This document shows, in pieces, positions 1 to 6,009 of a DNA stretch of 10,278 nt. How positions within the stretch are numbered: position 1 is the first letter of the stretch; each line of letters starts with the position of its first letter. Both the position numbers and the translations under genes were made by a program. The notes beneath the pieces were generated by a model, which was not told the DNA's origin, made no database searches, and saw only the letters and a program-made list of their open reading frames with translations. The stretch comes from JBGSOW01 sp041738875 (GTDB taxonomy: Bacteria; Patescibacteriota; Dojkabacteria; CALFHW01), in assembly GCA_041738875.1 (NCBI GenBank), contig JBGSOW010000062.1, positions 1 to 10,278 of the forward strand. Direction: 5' to 3'.

Positions 1-296
1 CACTAAGAGATATTTATGACTACTTTATTAGTATTGGGTTCAGTGAGAATTTAGCATGGCAACGTGCATCAAGGCATAAATTCGGATTTGTGAATACTAA
101 AGACCCTGGAGATATTCTAAAACCTGCAATGTATTTCGCGCATTCACAGAAACTTAAAAGATTAGATCGAGAGCACTTACTTCGTTTGTTTATTGGGAAA
201 ATCTCGCTTGAAGATATAGCCAATCACGCAGAATATAAAGGAATAATAGAGCCGGGTAAATTAAGAGAATTCTATAGGTTGCAAAATCATAGGTAA
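1..296 (+). CDS. C-terminal fragment of a probable DUF1704 (QEGLA/MATCAP-like) metallopeptidase, cut by left edge
   Basis: The reading frame is open from base 3 to a TAA at 294-296, so this is the 3' end of a gene that starts outside the window; the GTG at 90 is only an internal codon. The 97 visible residues begin LRDIYDYFISIGF. They contain an NTKDPGDILKP segment, then a helix with MYFAHSQKLKRL, then LLRLFIGKISLEDIANH near the end. That order (Ala/Arg-rich helix, KD/PG segment, helix, GKI-LEDI motif followed by a Pro-containing tail) resembles the C-terminus of DUF1704 proteins, which are zinc metallopeptidases related to tubulin-tyrosine carboxypeptidase-like MATCAP. The zinc-binding motif would lie upstream and cannot be seen, so the family call is tentative. 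It is the only plus-strand gene and converges on its neighbour. Confidence 0.45.
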   Translation, partial: LRDIYDYFISIGFSENLAWQRASRHKFGFVNTKDPGDILKPAMYFAHSQKLKRLDREHLLRLFIGKISLEDIANHAEYKGIIEPGKLREFYRLQNHR

Positions 297-410
297 ACTA
301 AGTATAAATTATAGTAAGCCAAGACCCAACAATATCAACTAGGTACTCTACACTTTAAGCTATTCGCTTACAAAGTATATTTAGTTCACACTTCAAATTG
401 ACTTATCATC
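297..410. other. Convergent intergenic gap with no recognised feature
   Basis: This AT-rich stretch separates the plus-strand gene end from the end of the frameshifted minus-strand gene. I see a short 11-bp odd palindrome (303-313, TATAAATTATA) but no convincing GC-rich stem with a T-tract on either strand. Confidence 0.5.
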
Positions 411-954
411 TTATAACTTCGTTGCATCTGACTGTTTAACTCTTACAGTTTCTGTCATTTTGCTTGTGCTCACATAAGCCAATGCATCCACGTTTGGGTC
501 ATGTAATTCGATCATATCCAAATCTGGCCTCTCGAAAAGCCTTGCGCCTTTAATCTTTTTGCCATTTAGCATATCTTTTTTTAACTTCTTGTATTCGAAT
601 TCCTCAAGGTAGAAATCTACATCACCTATATGATGACGGTATGGATCTGGTCTGCGAATGTATAGATGTGTAGGTTGTTTCAGGCACATTATCATCTGCC
701 GGTACTAACATTGGTTTTAGTAGTTTGAAATATTTTTGATCTGGATTATCAGTGGGTTCCGTCAACTTTTTACGCAAACCGATTAAATACTCGTACTCGG
801 AATCATAATGGCAGAAGATACCGACATTACCCGAATTAGGCAAATATTCCCCAAAAGTCTCTTGGCAAAGTCTATAGCAGGAAAGATGAAGAAAACTAAT
901 CGCTTCTATAAGTTCACCTTCTGTTTTTATTGGGCTGAATCGGTATAATTTCAT
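411..954 (-). pseudogene. Unrecognised protein gene disrupted by a +1 frameshift near 664-672
   Basis: Two overlapping minus-strand frames belong to one protein. The first (954-622) begins MKLYRFSPIKTEGEL and runs sensibly to VPETTY at residue 95. After that it degenerates into SIHSQTRSIPSSYR and stops at TGA. The second frame (695-411) makes little sense until its residue 10, then continues with HLYIRRPDPYRHHIGDVDFYLEEF and ends at TAA with SDATKL. Skipping one base around 664-672 joins them into a protein of about 180 residues. I do not recognise the family. The composite is rich in Tyr and charged residues and has no signal peptide or membrane segment. It may be a pseudogene, a sequencing or assembly error, or, less likely, programmed +1 frameshifting; the junction has no homopolymer. 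The ATG at 954 follows a TAAAAT about 12 nt upstream, and no Shine-Dalgarno is seen. Confidence 0.65.
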
Positions 955-1001
955 ACTTAGAAATACATTTTAACAAATAATTCGTGTATTAAAGAAAATA
1001 C

Positions 1002-1032
1002 ATATTTAGTTTATTTGGTAAAATCTAAATAT
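1002..1032 (-). terminator. AU-rich hairpin after the MutT-like gene, possible intrinsic terminator
   Basis: The arms ATATTTAG (1002-1009) and CTAAATAT (1025-1032) are perfectly complementary with a 15-nt loop. In the minus-strand direction the hairpin lies 8 nt after the TAG of the NUDIX gene and is followed by a T-rich run (GTATTTTCTTT). The stem has only one GC pair, so it would be weak. A second small inverted repeat, TGTATT/AATACA (985-1002), lies next to it. Confidence 0.4.
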
Positions 1033-1039
1033 ATTGAAG

Positions 1040-1426
1040 CTACAGCCAACCCAGCCTCTTAAAATCTTCCCCAGAGTAATCTGCTAAAACTACTGTAGCT
1101 AAATCTCTAATTTGAAACCACCGAATTTCTTCACAAAGTTCCGGCTCCATTATTTTAGGTGTACCTTTGATCTTTGCCTCAAATACTTTTACGTGATTCG
1201 AAGATGTTTTACTTCCGTATTCTAAAATTTCTTTCATTGAAGTAATCTCGATACCAAGCTCTTCTCTAGCTTCTCTGGAAACTGCCTGCTCAAACGTTTC
1301 ACCTTCTTCTACTTTTCCACCGACATTTTCCCACTTACCTTTTTCACTATCTTTATCTGCAGATCGTTTAGCAAGAAGTATTTGTGATCGGTCAGTTGAG
1401 AGGATAATAATACCAACCGCTTTCAT
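1040..1426 (-). CDS. MutT-like NUDIX hydrolase
   Basis: A 128-residue NUDIX hydrolase, the size of a single-domain MutT-like enzyme. The NUDIX box is complete: Gly37, Glu43, Arg51-Glu52, Glu55-Glu56 and Gly58 fit G-x5-E-x7-RE-U-x-EE-x-G-U. The Glu residues would bind Mg2+ for cleavage of a nucleoside-diphosphate-X bond. AKRS and KGKWENVGGKVEEGE just before the box resemble 8-oxo-dGTP or other (d)NTP pyrophosphatases that sanitise nucleotide pools, but specificity cannot be read from sequence. The start is ATG at 1426; the frame has no obvious Shine-Dalgarno. A TATATT -10 box lies 7 nt upstream, pointing to a leaderless mRNA. It follows the alpha/beta hydrolase gene by 33 nt in the same direction and ends just before an AU-rich hairpin. 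Confidence 0.9.
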   Translation of the reverse strand: MKAVGIIILSTDRSQILLAKRSADKDSEKGKWENVGGKVEEGETFEQAVSREAREELGIEITSMKEILEYGSKTSSNHVKVFEAKIKGTPKIMEPELCEEIRWFQIRDLATVVLADYSGEDFKRLGWL

Positions 1427-1433
1427 TTGTATA

Positions 1434-1439
1434 AATATA
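1434..1439 (-). promoter_or_regulatory. Candidate -10 box for the MutT-like gene
   Basis: TATATT on the minus strand (one mismatch to TATAAT) ends 7 nt before the ATG, so transcription would start at or next to the start codon. I could not assign a convincing -35 box in this very AT-rich gap. Confidence 0.45.
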
Positions 1440-1459
1440 ATATTAATTTCGTAATTAAT

Positions 1460-2335
1460 TTAATTATTCAAAAAATCAACGACACTGTTCACAACTTCAT
1501 CTTCAAATCCAACAAATGTATGCCCGCTGCCTTTGATAACGTTTAGATCTAGATTTTCGATATTTTTTTTCAAAGTATCTTTAGTTGATTCTAGTGTTGA
1601 AAATTCTGGGATATAGAAAAATTCATCATTATCACCCACGATTATCTTAGTTGGTATTTTTATACTTTTTAGAGTTGGGAATTCATACGAACCGCTCCTA
1701 TAAAAATCCCACATACAACTTAAATCCGTCTGTGAGTACCACGATGCGTAGGTGTTGTATGACATGGTATAGTCATCATAATAATCCGGTATCACTTCCT
1801 CACCCTGCCCACTCTTCGTTTTGGCAACAGCAGCATCAAAATGCTCCTTCCATTTGCCCTTACTAAATCTCTCAATATATCCATTTTTATCAAATGGTGC
1901 TAGCAAGATAATTTTCTCAATAATATCTTTGTATTCACCTTCAAATAGATACCTAACCGATTTTATCGTCCCAAGTGAGTGTCCTAAAAGTGTTATTTTA
2001 TTGTAGCCTTTTGCTCTGAGAAATTCTATCCATGCGGAAATATCTAGATGTGCGTCCTCCAATTTTTCGTATAGCGAACCAATCCAAACACTCTTATTGC
2101 GATCTTTTTTAATTATTTCAGTGGTAATGCCTGTGCCCCTAGTTTGAACTGCAACGCTTGCGATTCCCTGTGAATTCAAATTTTCCTGAATATTATGAAA
2201 AAATTTATGCGAATAAAAATCCGACAAAAACCCATGAATAAGTATTACAGCCGTTTTACTGGTTTCTCCAGAAACGTACAAACCACTCAGTCTCAAATCA
2301 TCCCTCGTAAGTGTTTGCACCAACTCATTTTTCAT
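1460..2335 (-). CDS. Alpha/beta hydrolase (serine hydrolase) with complete catalytic triad
   Basis: A 291-residue cytoplasmic alpha/beta-hydrolase-fold protein. The oxyanion-region HG is at 34-35 after strand AVILIHGF. The nucleophile elbow GHSLG places Ser120. The acid is probably Asp235 or Asp237 in VGDNDEF, and the base is His272 in GSGHTF. A cap-like insert of roughly 150-215 (IERFSKGKWKEH to YASWYSQTDL) is rich in aromatic and charged residues and presumably shapes the substrate pocket. The family covers esterases, lipases and peptidases, so the substrate is unknown. There is no signal peptide. The start is ATG at 2335, with a TATAAT box 9 nt upstream in the 25-nt gap after the kinase gene, so it can be transcribed on its own as well as by readthrough. 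Confidence 0.88.
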   Translation of the reverse strand: MKNELVQTLTRDDLRLSGLYVSGETSKTAVILIHGFLSDFYSHKFFHNIQENLNSQGIASVAVQTRGTGITTEIIKKDRNKSVWIGSLYEKLEDAHLDISAWIEFLRAKGYNKITLLGHSLGTIKSVRYLFEGEYKDIIEKIILLAPFDKNGYIERFSKGKWKEHFDAAVAKTKSGQGEEVIPDYYDDYTMSYNTYASWYSQTDLSCMWDFYRSGSYEFPTLKSIKIPTKIIVGDNDEFFYIPEFSTLESTKDTLKKNIENLDLNVIKGSGHTFVGFEDEVVNSVVDFLNN

Positions 2336-2344
2336 ATATGTGTA

Positions 2345-2372
2345 ATTATAGCAAGTAAACTTATACGTTAAA
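2345..2372 (-). promoter_or_regulatory. Candidate promoter of the alpha/beta hydrolase gene
   Basis: On the minus strand TATAAT (2345-2350) follows a weak -35 TTTAAC (2367-2372) at 16-bp spacing. The -10 ends 9 nt before the ATG, giving a predicted leader of only about 2-3 nt. The -35 overlaps the last codons of the kinase gene. Confidence 0.5.
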
Positions 2373-3197
2373 GTATGTCCATAATTTTAGGTATTGATCT
2401 AAGTCATTAGGGTGATGTTTCCTGCTGCTCGAAACCCTTTTAAATAATCCTACTAACATGTAATTCCTCCAGTTACGTTGATCGATCTTAAAAAATATAT
2501 TTAATTCCCCCAACAAAAAAGTTAAGTCACTCTCATTAATTAATTCCGGAGTTGAGCAGTATGCAAACATAAGATCATATAGCGGGTGACCTACTATCGG
2601 GTCTGGGTCGATAATACCCGTTATATTACTATCCGAGTAGAAAAAATTATGAAAACCTAAATCCCCATGAATCAAATACTTTTGCTCGAAATCTTTTGAA
2701 AAATTCTCAGTTATTCGGTTAATATGTACTTCAAATTCTGATGCTGATATCAGATCAATAACATCTTTATATGCTTCTTTTGCCTGTAATACTAAAAATT
2801 CGGCAAATGTATCACCACGTTGAAAACCGCTTACGAACCCGAAGTATGAAGATGGAAAAGATTTGTATTTAGATATAAAGTCACTAATTAGCTCAGACAA
2901 TATTTCCTTTTTATTATACTTCTCTCTAGATTTATTTGGTTGGAGGTATTTAATGATAAACTCGTTTGAATCTTTATTAGCGTAAATTAACTTAGGTAAA
3001 TAGGGCAATTTATAATACGTTTTATAAAATGCTATTTGACTATCTATCGATTCCTCGAAGCCCGATTTAAAAATATATTTCTCTTCCTCACAAATCAATA
3101 AATACACTTTATCCTCTGAACCGCCTTTAAGTATTTCAGTTGTTACGATCTTAGATTCGAGAATCTTTTCAAGTCTAATTTTTGTAATATCGTCCAT
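2361..3197 (-). CDS. APH/choline-kinase-like phosphotransferase
   Basis: A 278-residue kinase of the aminoglycoside phosphotransferase (APH) superfamily, which includes choline, homoserine, fructosamine and antibiotic kinases. The N-lobe has a short Gly-rich turn (KGGSEDKVYLL, 24-34) and the likely ATP-binding Lys44 in YIFKSG. The C-lobe has the Brenner motif HGDLGFHN at 177-184 (catalytic Asp179, metal-binding Asn184) and the IIDPDP metal site at 195-200 (Asp197, Asp199). HPLYDLMFAYC after it is typical of the family. The protein transfers a phosphate to a hydroxyl; the acceptor is unknown, and resistance is only one possibility. The ATG at 3197 lies 27 nt after the upstream NUDIX stop, suggesting co-transcription. 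That gap is in frame, so TGA readthrough would fuse the two proteins. Confidence 0.85.
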   Translation of the reverse strand: MDDITKIRLEKILESKIVTTEILKGGSEDKVYLLICEEEKYIFKSGFEESIDSQIAFYKTYYKLPYLPKLIYANKDSNEFIIKYLQPNKSREKYNKKEILSELISDFISKYKSFPSSYFGFVSGFQRGDTFAEFLVLQAKEAYKDVIDLISASEFEVHINRITENFSKDFEQKYLIHGDLGFHNFFYSDSNITGIIDPDPIVGHPLYDLMFAYCSTPELINESDLTFLLGELNIFFKIDQRNWRNYMLVGLFKRVSSSRKHHPNDLDQYLKLWTYFNV

Positions 3198-3224
3198 GGA
3201 ATTGTACTGTTTTAGTTTACAATA

Positions 3225-3653
3225 TCACTTAAACGCCAATCTCAGTGCTTCTTCGTATCCAGAGTCGATGTAATATTCTCCACTAGATGTCAAAGAATCG
3301 ATTTCAGCCAAGTTGACCCATCTATAATCATTACTTTCTTCGTTTAATTTTGCATCTTTAATACGCGCCTCAATTCTGTAGAATAGTAACATCAATCCAT
3401 ACCCATTTTTCAAATCACGAGGAAGTCTAAATGCATTGAGAATTGAGCCTACTTTATACTCTATCCCTAGATTGGTTATTTCTTCATTTAACTCTCTTTT
3501 TAAAGTCTGTTCAATTGTTTCGCTGCCATTTATCCGCCCTCCGGGAATATCCCAGAAGTTTTTGCCATTCTGATCTACAGCACTCAAAACAAGTACTCTC
3601 TTGGTATCGGGATTGTAGATCACTCCCTTTATTCCGATATAGAAATATTGCAT
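3225..3653 (-). CDS. NUDIX hydrolase upstream of the APH-type kinase
   Basis: A NUDIX hydrolase of 142 residues from ATG 3653. An in-frame TTG at 3662 would add three residues (MAD) and is less likely. From the ATG, the box runs Gly39, Glu45, Arg53-Glu54-Leu55 and Glu57-Glu58 after WDIPGGRINGSE. The Gly usually found two positions after the last Glu is replaced by Thr60, with a short insertion, so the end of the box is atypical. The metal-binding Glu residues are intact. Early strands (FYIGIKGVIYN, VLVLSAVD) match the fold. It sits 33 nt after the AspA-like gene and 27 nt before the kinase gene, and is probably co-transcribed with both. It ends in the only TGA among the intact genes. No clear promoter or Shine-Dalgarno is seen; a GGCGG just before the ATG is poorly placed. 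Confidence 0.88.
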   Translation of the reverse strand: MQYFYIGIKGVIYNPDTKRVLVLSAVDQNGKNFWDIPGGRINGSETIEQTLKRELNEEITNLGIEYKVGSILNAFRLPRDLKNGYGLMLLFYRIEARIKDAKLNEESNDYRWVNLAEIDSLTSSGEYYIDSGYEEALRLAFK

Positions 3654-3679
3654 GTCCGCCAAAGTAGTAGGTTGTTTAA

Positions 3680-3693
3680 TAGTTAATTAACTA
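3680..3693. repeat. 14-bp perfect palindrome at the end of the AspA-like gene
   Basis: TAGTTAATTAACTA is self-complementary and overlaps the TAA stop of the AspA-like gene. Its inner TAGTTAA half-sites recall the trp operator, but the CTAG-N4-CTAG spacing is not met. It may simply be AT-rich sequence. Confidence 0.35.
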
Positions 3694-4475
3694 ATATTAA
3701 AACCTCGGACTAAATTCATTGCGGTTTTTCCCATGTGTCCTCCGCCTAGGAAAATTGTGTAGAGGCTGGGTGTTTTATCATCTGAGGAAACATCTACCCC
3801 GAGTTTTTGGATTTGAGTTGCTGTGAGTTTTTTGAAATTTGCGAATTGGGATTTTTTTAGCCCCAATCTTCTCAAAGTGGTATTTTGTATTGTTGCAGCA
3901 TATTGGTAGTATGATGGTTTTGCTGTTTCTGATGGTTTTGTAATTTGGTCCTCAATATTTAGTTCTCTCGAGATCTTCGCAATAATTTCCGCAAGTTTCG
4001 AAGCAGGGTAATTAACTACATCGTCCTCTGCAATTTCAATCGAAATGCCCTTTTCATATTTAGGCAAAGCGGAAAGTAAAGAGCCACTCGGAGGCATCTG
4101 TACGATTCTTTTTAAAGAAAAAGCGTCTAAAACCGCAAATTGAAACCGTGACGGTTTATTCACAACAATCGCGCAAGTTGTGCCACTAGCTTTGGTATTA
4201 TGCATATCCAAAACCAGGTCGTAGTCATCTCTCTCCAACTTATTTCGTATCTTTACCGCCAACTTCTCTTCAAAGCTCAACGGAATCTCCACCCCAAAAG
4301 ATCGATTCAGATCCGTTTCCAAAAACCTTTTGTTTAACTTATATGCCTTATCATGAGCAACTAGCAAATCGATATTACTATTTCCTTCTTTTTTAATTAA
4401 TTTTTGCACTTCACTTCCTACTTGGTGAGCATGACGCTCATCCCCGTGAACAGTTGTGCTTAAAAGTATTTTCAT
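3687..4475 (-). CDS. Succinylglutamate desuccinylase/aspartoacylase-like zinc hydrolase (M14-related)
   Basis: A 262-residue protein with the zinc-site layout of the AstE/AspA family, the M14-related hydrolases that cleave amide bonds of N-acyl amino acids or similar compounds. His10 and Glu13 in VHGDE are the first two zinc ligands. DLNRSF at 55-60 is the family substrate-binding motif (Asn57, Arg58). His92 in LDMHNT is the third ligand, and Glu147 in ISIEIAED is the likely catalytic acid. It is somewhat shorter than typical aspartoacylases. Its C-terminal third (from about 160) looks specific and ends with a Gly-rich LGGGHMGKTA. The ATG at 4475 lies 21 nt after the ATP-grasp stop with no Shine-Dalgarno; AATAGT 6 nt upstream could serve as a weak -10. 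Pairing with an ATP-grasp gene suggests formation and hydrolysis of the same type of amide bond; the substrate is unknown. Confidence 0.82.
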   Translation of the reverse strand: MKILLSTTVHGDERHAHQVGSEVQKLIKKEGNSNIDLLVAHDKAYKLNKRFLETDLNRSFGVEIPLSFEEKLAVKIRNKLERDDYDLVLDMHNTKASGTTCAIVVNKPSRFQFAVLDAFSLKRIVQMPPSGSLLSALPKYEKGISIEIAEDDVVNYPASKLAEIIAKISRELNIEDQITKPSETAKPSYYQYAATIQNTTLRRLGLKKSQFANFKKLTATQIQKLGVDVSSDDKTPSLYTIFLGGGHMGKTAMNLVRGFNIS

Positions 4476-4496
4476 AAGTTTACTATTTTATTTTAA

Positions 4497-5888
4497 CTAA
4501 AACTTTCTGACAATTATTTGTAAAGATTTATTACTATTTGGATTATCTGAGTCCACGTAGTTCATAACCTCAACTATTTCGCCAGATATATCTACAAATT
4601 TCTCTAATCCATAATACAATTCCACGTTTGCGGTGGCGTGTTGAAGTTCAGGGTTATCAATAAACCGCTCCAAAAGTTCAAATAGCGCCGGATCAGTTCC
4701 ACCAATGCGAGAACGCATATCTGCAACTATACCAACTTTGGCTTGTTCATCCACTCCAGCTTCTTGAGTCGAAAGCGTATCCACGCCGAACACACTCCCA
4801 GTAAATATACCATCCATATGTTTGAAATACTTTTGTATAAACTCGAGACCATTCAAGATTGATTGTTGCATAACAACATCATTTAAATAGCTATCTCCAA
4901 GGTGTTGAGTCAAAACTCCTGCAACATAATCCTGGATACTTGTTCGTTCCTCATCCCCACTTTCAGCTGGAAGTATTGAAATTGAATCCGGTATTTTGAT
5001 AATTTGCACTTTTGACCCTCCAAAATCAACTTCGCCGTTTGCGTTTTGGGTATTTATATCAATTTGCTCGCCGATCGCTATATATTTCCCTAAACCCCCC
5101 GGTAGTTCAAAACAATTTAAGCTGATATTCCGCGGAGCTATCCTCTCACCTTCCAAACCAATCGTGGATAAATCGGGCATTAAAACAAATTCACAATCCG
5201 GGTCATTTTTTTTGTACAGATTAAATAAATCCTGTGCAGATATTAATCCTCTTTCATTAATAGCAAAACTTATCTGTCCGTGTCCACTTGTTGCTGTTGC
5301 ATGCTTTAACCTCAAACTCGTATGACCATTTTCCAACATCAGTTGAACCGCTGCATTCAAATCCTCTACAGTGCGCAAGCTAAAACCTTCTCCAACGATT
5401 CCTGCAATATCTTGTTTAAATTCTGGGAATTGATTATTAGTTAATTCACCGTTAGAACTTCTTCTATCCGGGTATGAGTAAAGCATTGTTTTATCTACTA
5501 TACCTGGCTTGGTAATTACTGAGCCGAAGAACTCACTCGTAGATATCTCATTAATTTCTGCAGTTTCTGGGGAATGAATTGGACCAGACAGCATGGGGTA
5601 AAATCCTTGTTGTATTAGTTCTAGTACGTTACCAGCAGTGCCGATCAATGAATGTCTTAGTTGCCCTGGGTTAGCTACCCCATTTTCAGGAGCAGTATCT
5701 GTAATATCAAGCAACATCCCATCAATCTTCGTGGAAATTGTCCCTAACATTCGCGCAAGTGCCTCTCCTAGTTTTCTCGCTACAAAACCATTCCTCATTT
5801 TCAGATAAGTACTAAATGGTTCAGGTATTCCAGGTGGAATGACTGCAACCGCGTCTATCGGTGGTTGTGTTAATAATTCAGTTGTCAT
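4497..5888 (-). CDS. DUF3182-like ATP-grasp superfamily protein (putative amide or peptide ligase)
   Basis: A 463-residue protein whose layout matches my recollection of DUF3182, an uncharacterised ATP-grasp-like family known mainly from proteobacteria. The landmarks, in order, are: a KTMLYSYPDRR segment near 133-143; a helix (EDLNAAVQLMLENG) before the nucleotide-binding strand; LRLKHATATSGHGQ at 192-205, with Lys195 and a Gly-rich loop like the ATP-grasp small-loop region; CEFVLMPDL (232-240); GEVDFGGSKVQII (285-297), matching the family's GGS strand; and DMRSRIGGTDPALFELLERF (390-409), the likely counterpart of the metal-binding and acceptor loop. ATP-grasp enzymes usually join a carboxylate to an amine through an acyl-phosphate. 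The gene lies 121 nt downstream of trpR and 21 nt upstream of the AspA-like gene. I am fairly sure of the superfamily, less of the family, and do not know the substrate. Confidence 0.68.
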   Translation of the reverse strand: MTTELLTQPPIDAVAVIPPGIPEPFSTYLKMRNGFVARKLGEALARMLGTISTKIDGMLLDITDTAPENGVANPGQLRHSLIGTAGNVLELIQQGFYPMLSGPIHSPETAEINEISTSEFFGSVITKPGIVDKTMLYSYPDRRSSNGELTNNQFPEFKQDIAGIVGEGFSLRTVEDLNAAVQLMLENGHTSLRLKHATATSGHGQISFAINERGLISAQDLFNLYKKNDPDCEFVLMPDLSTIGLEGERIAPRNISLNCFELPGGLGKYIAIGEQIDINTQNANGEVDFGGSKVQIIKIPDSISILPAESGDEERTSIQDYVAGVLTQHLGDSYLNDVVMQQSILNGLEFIQKYFKHMDGIFTGSVFGVDTLSTQEAGVDEQAKVGIVADMRSRIGGTDPALFELLERFIDNPELQHATANVELYYGLEKFVDISGEIVEVMNYVDSDNPNSNKSLQIIVRKF

Positions 5889-5915
5889 GATATTTAATTA
5901 ATTATTGATTTAAGT

Positions 5916-5935
5916 AATATCCTGAGGGTGATATT
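5916..5935 (-). promoter_or_regulatory. Small hairpin just upstream of the ATP-grasp gene
   Basis: AATATC and GATATT arms enclose an 8-nt loop, 27 nt before the ATP-grasp start. The loop contains CCCTCAGG (minus strand), which also occurs at the 3' end of trpR (6020-6027). The stem is weak and no T-tract follows, so it is not a standard terminator; it could be part of a leader structure. Confidence 0.3.
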
Positions 5936-5938
5936 TAT

Positions 5939-5992
5939 CTAGAATTTAGCGGGATTAATCCACAAGAAGTGAACCCAGTATGGGATCGACAC
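5939..5992 (-). CDS. Possible Trp-containing leader peptide between trpR and the ATP-grasp gene
   Basis: A GTG at 5992 opens an 18-codon frame ending at TAG 5939-5941 and encoding (M)SIPYWVHFLWINPAKF. Two of its 17 residues are Trp, at codons 6 and 11. Both TGG codons fall in complementary arms of the nested hairpin in the same gap. Leader peptides with Trp codons control trp operons by attenuation in enterobacteria, and a trp repressor gene lies just upstream. Against it: there is no ATG in this gap, no Shine-Dalgarno, and no clear terminator after it, so a chance ORF is quite possible. Confidence 0.25.
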   Translation of the reverse strand: MSIPYWVHFLWINPAKF

Positions 5993-6004
5993 CTGATATT
6001 GGAT
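5958..6004 (-). promoter_or_regulatory. Nested inverted repeats (possible leader RNA structure) downstream of trpR
   Basis: Three complementary pairs are nested in order: ATCCA (5958-5962) with TGGAT (6000-6004), GTG (5969-5971) with CAC (5990-5992), and CCCA (5974-5977) with TGGG (5981-5984) around a 3-nt loop. Each helix is short and they are separated by internal loops, so stability would be modest. It does not match a riboswitch or T-box consensus that I know. Confidence 0.35.
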
Positions 6005-6009
6005 AAAAG

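Noticed and set aside
3225..3227. Use of an alternative code with TGA as glycine (as in Gracilibacteria/Absconditabacteria).
   Set aside because: About 8 kb of coding sequence contains no internal TGA inside conserved domains, and glycines in motifs use GGN codons, so the standard code is simpler.
3680..3693. A second TrpR operator at the TAGTTAATTAACTA palindrome.
   Set aside because: The half-sites lack the full CTAG sequence and the 4-bp core spacing, and it lies on a stop codon rather than within a recognisable promoter.
4996..5325. A 109-codon plus-strand open frame opposite the ATP-grasp gene.
   Set aside because: It is a shadow of a well-supported minus-strand gene, rich in Pro, Ser and Cys with no domain signal.
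5950..6009. A tRNA-like or T-box element, suggested by the CCCA/TGGG hairpin and nearby GTTC-like sequence.
   Set aside because: No cloverleaf with a 7-bp acceptor stem forms, and the T-box consensus sequence is missing.
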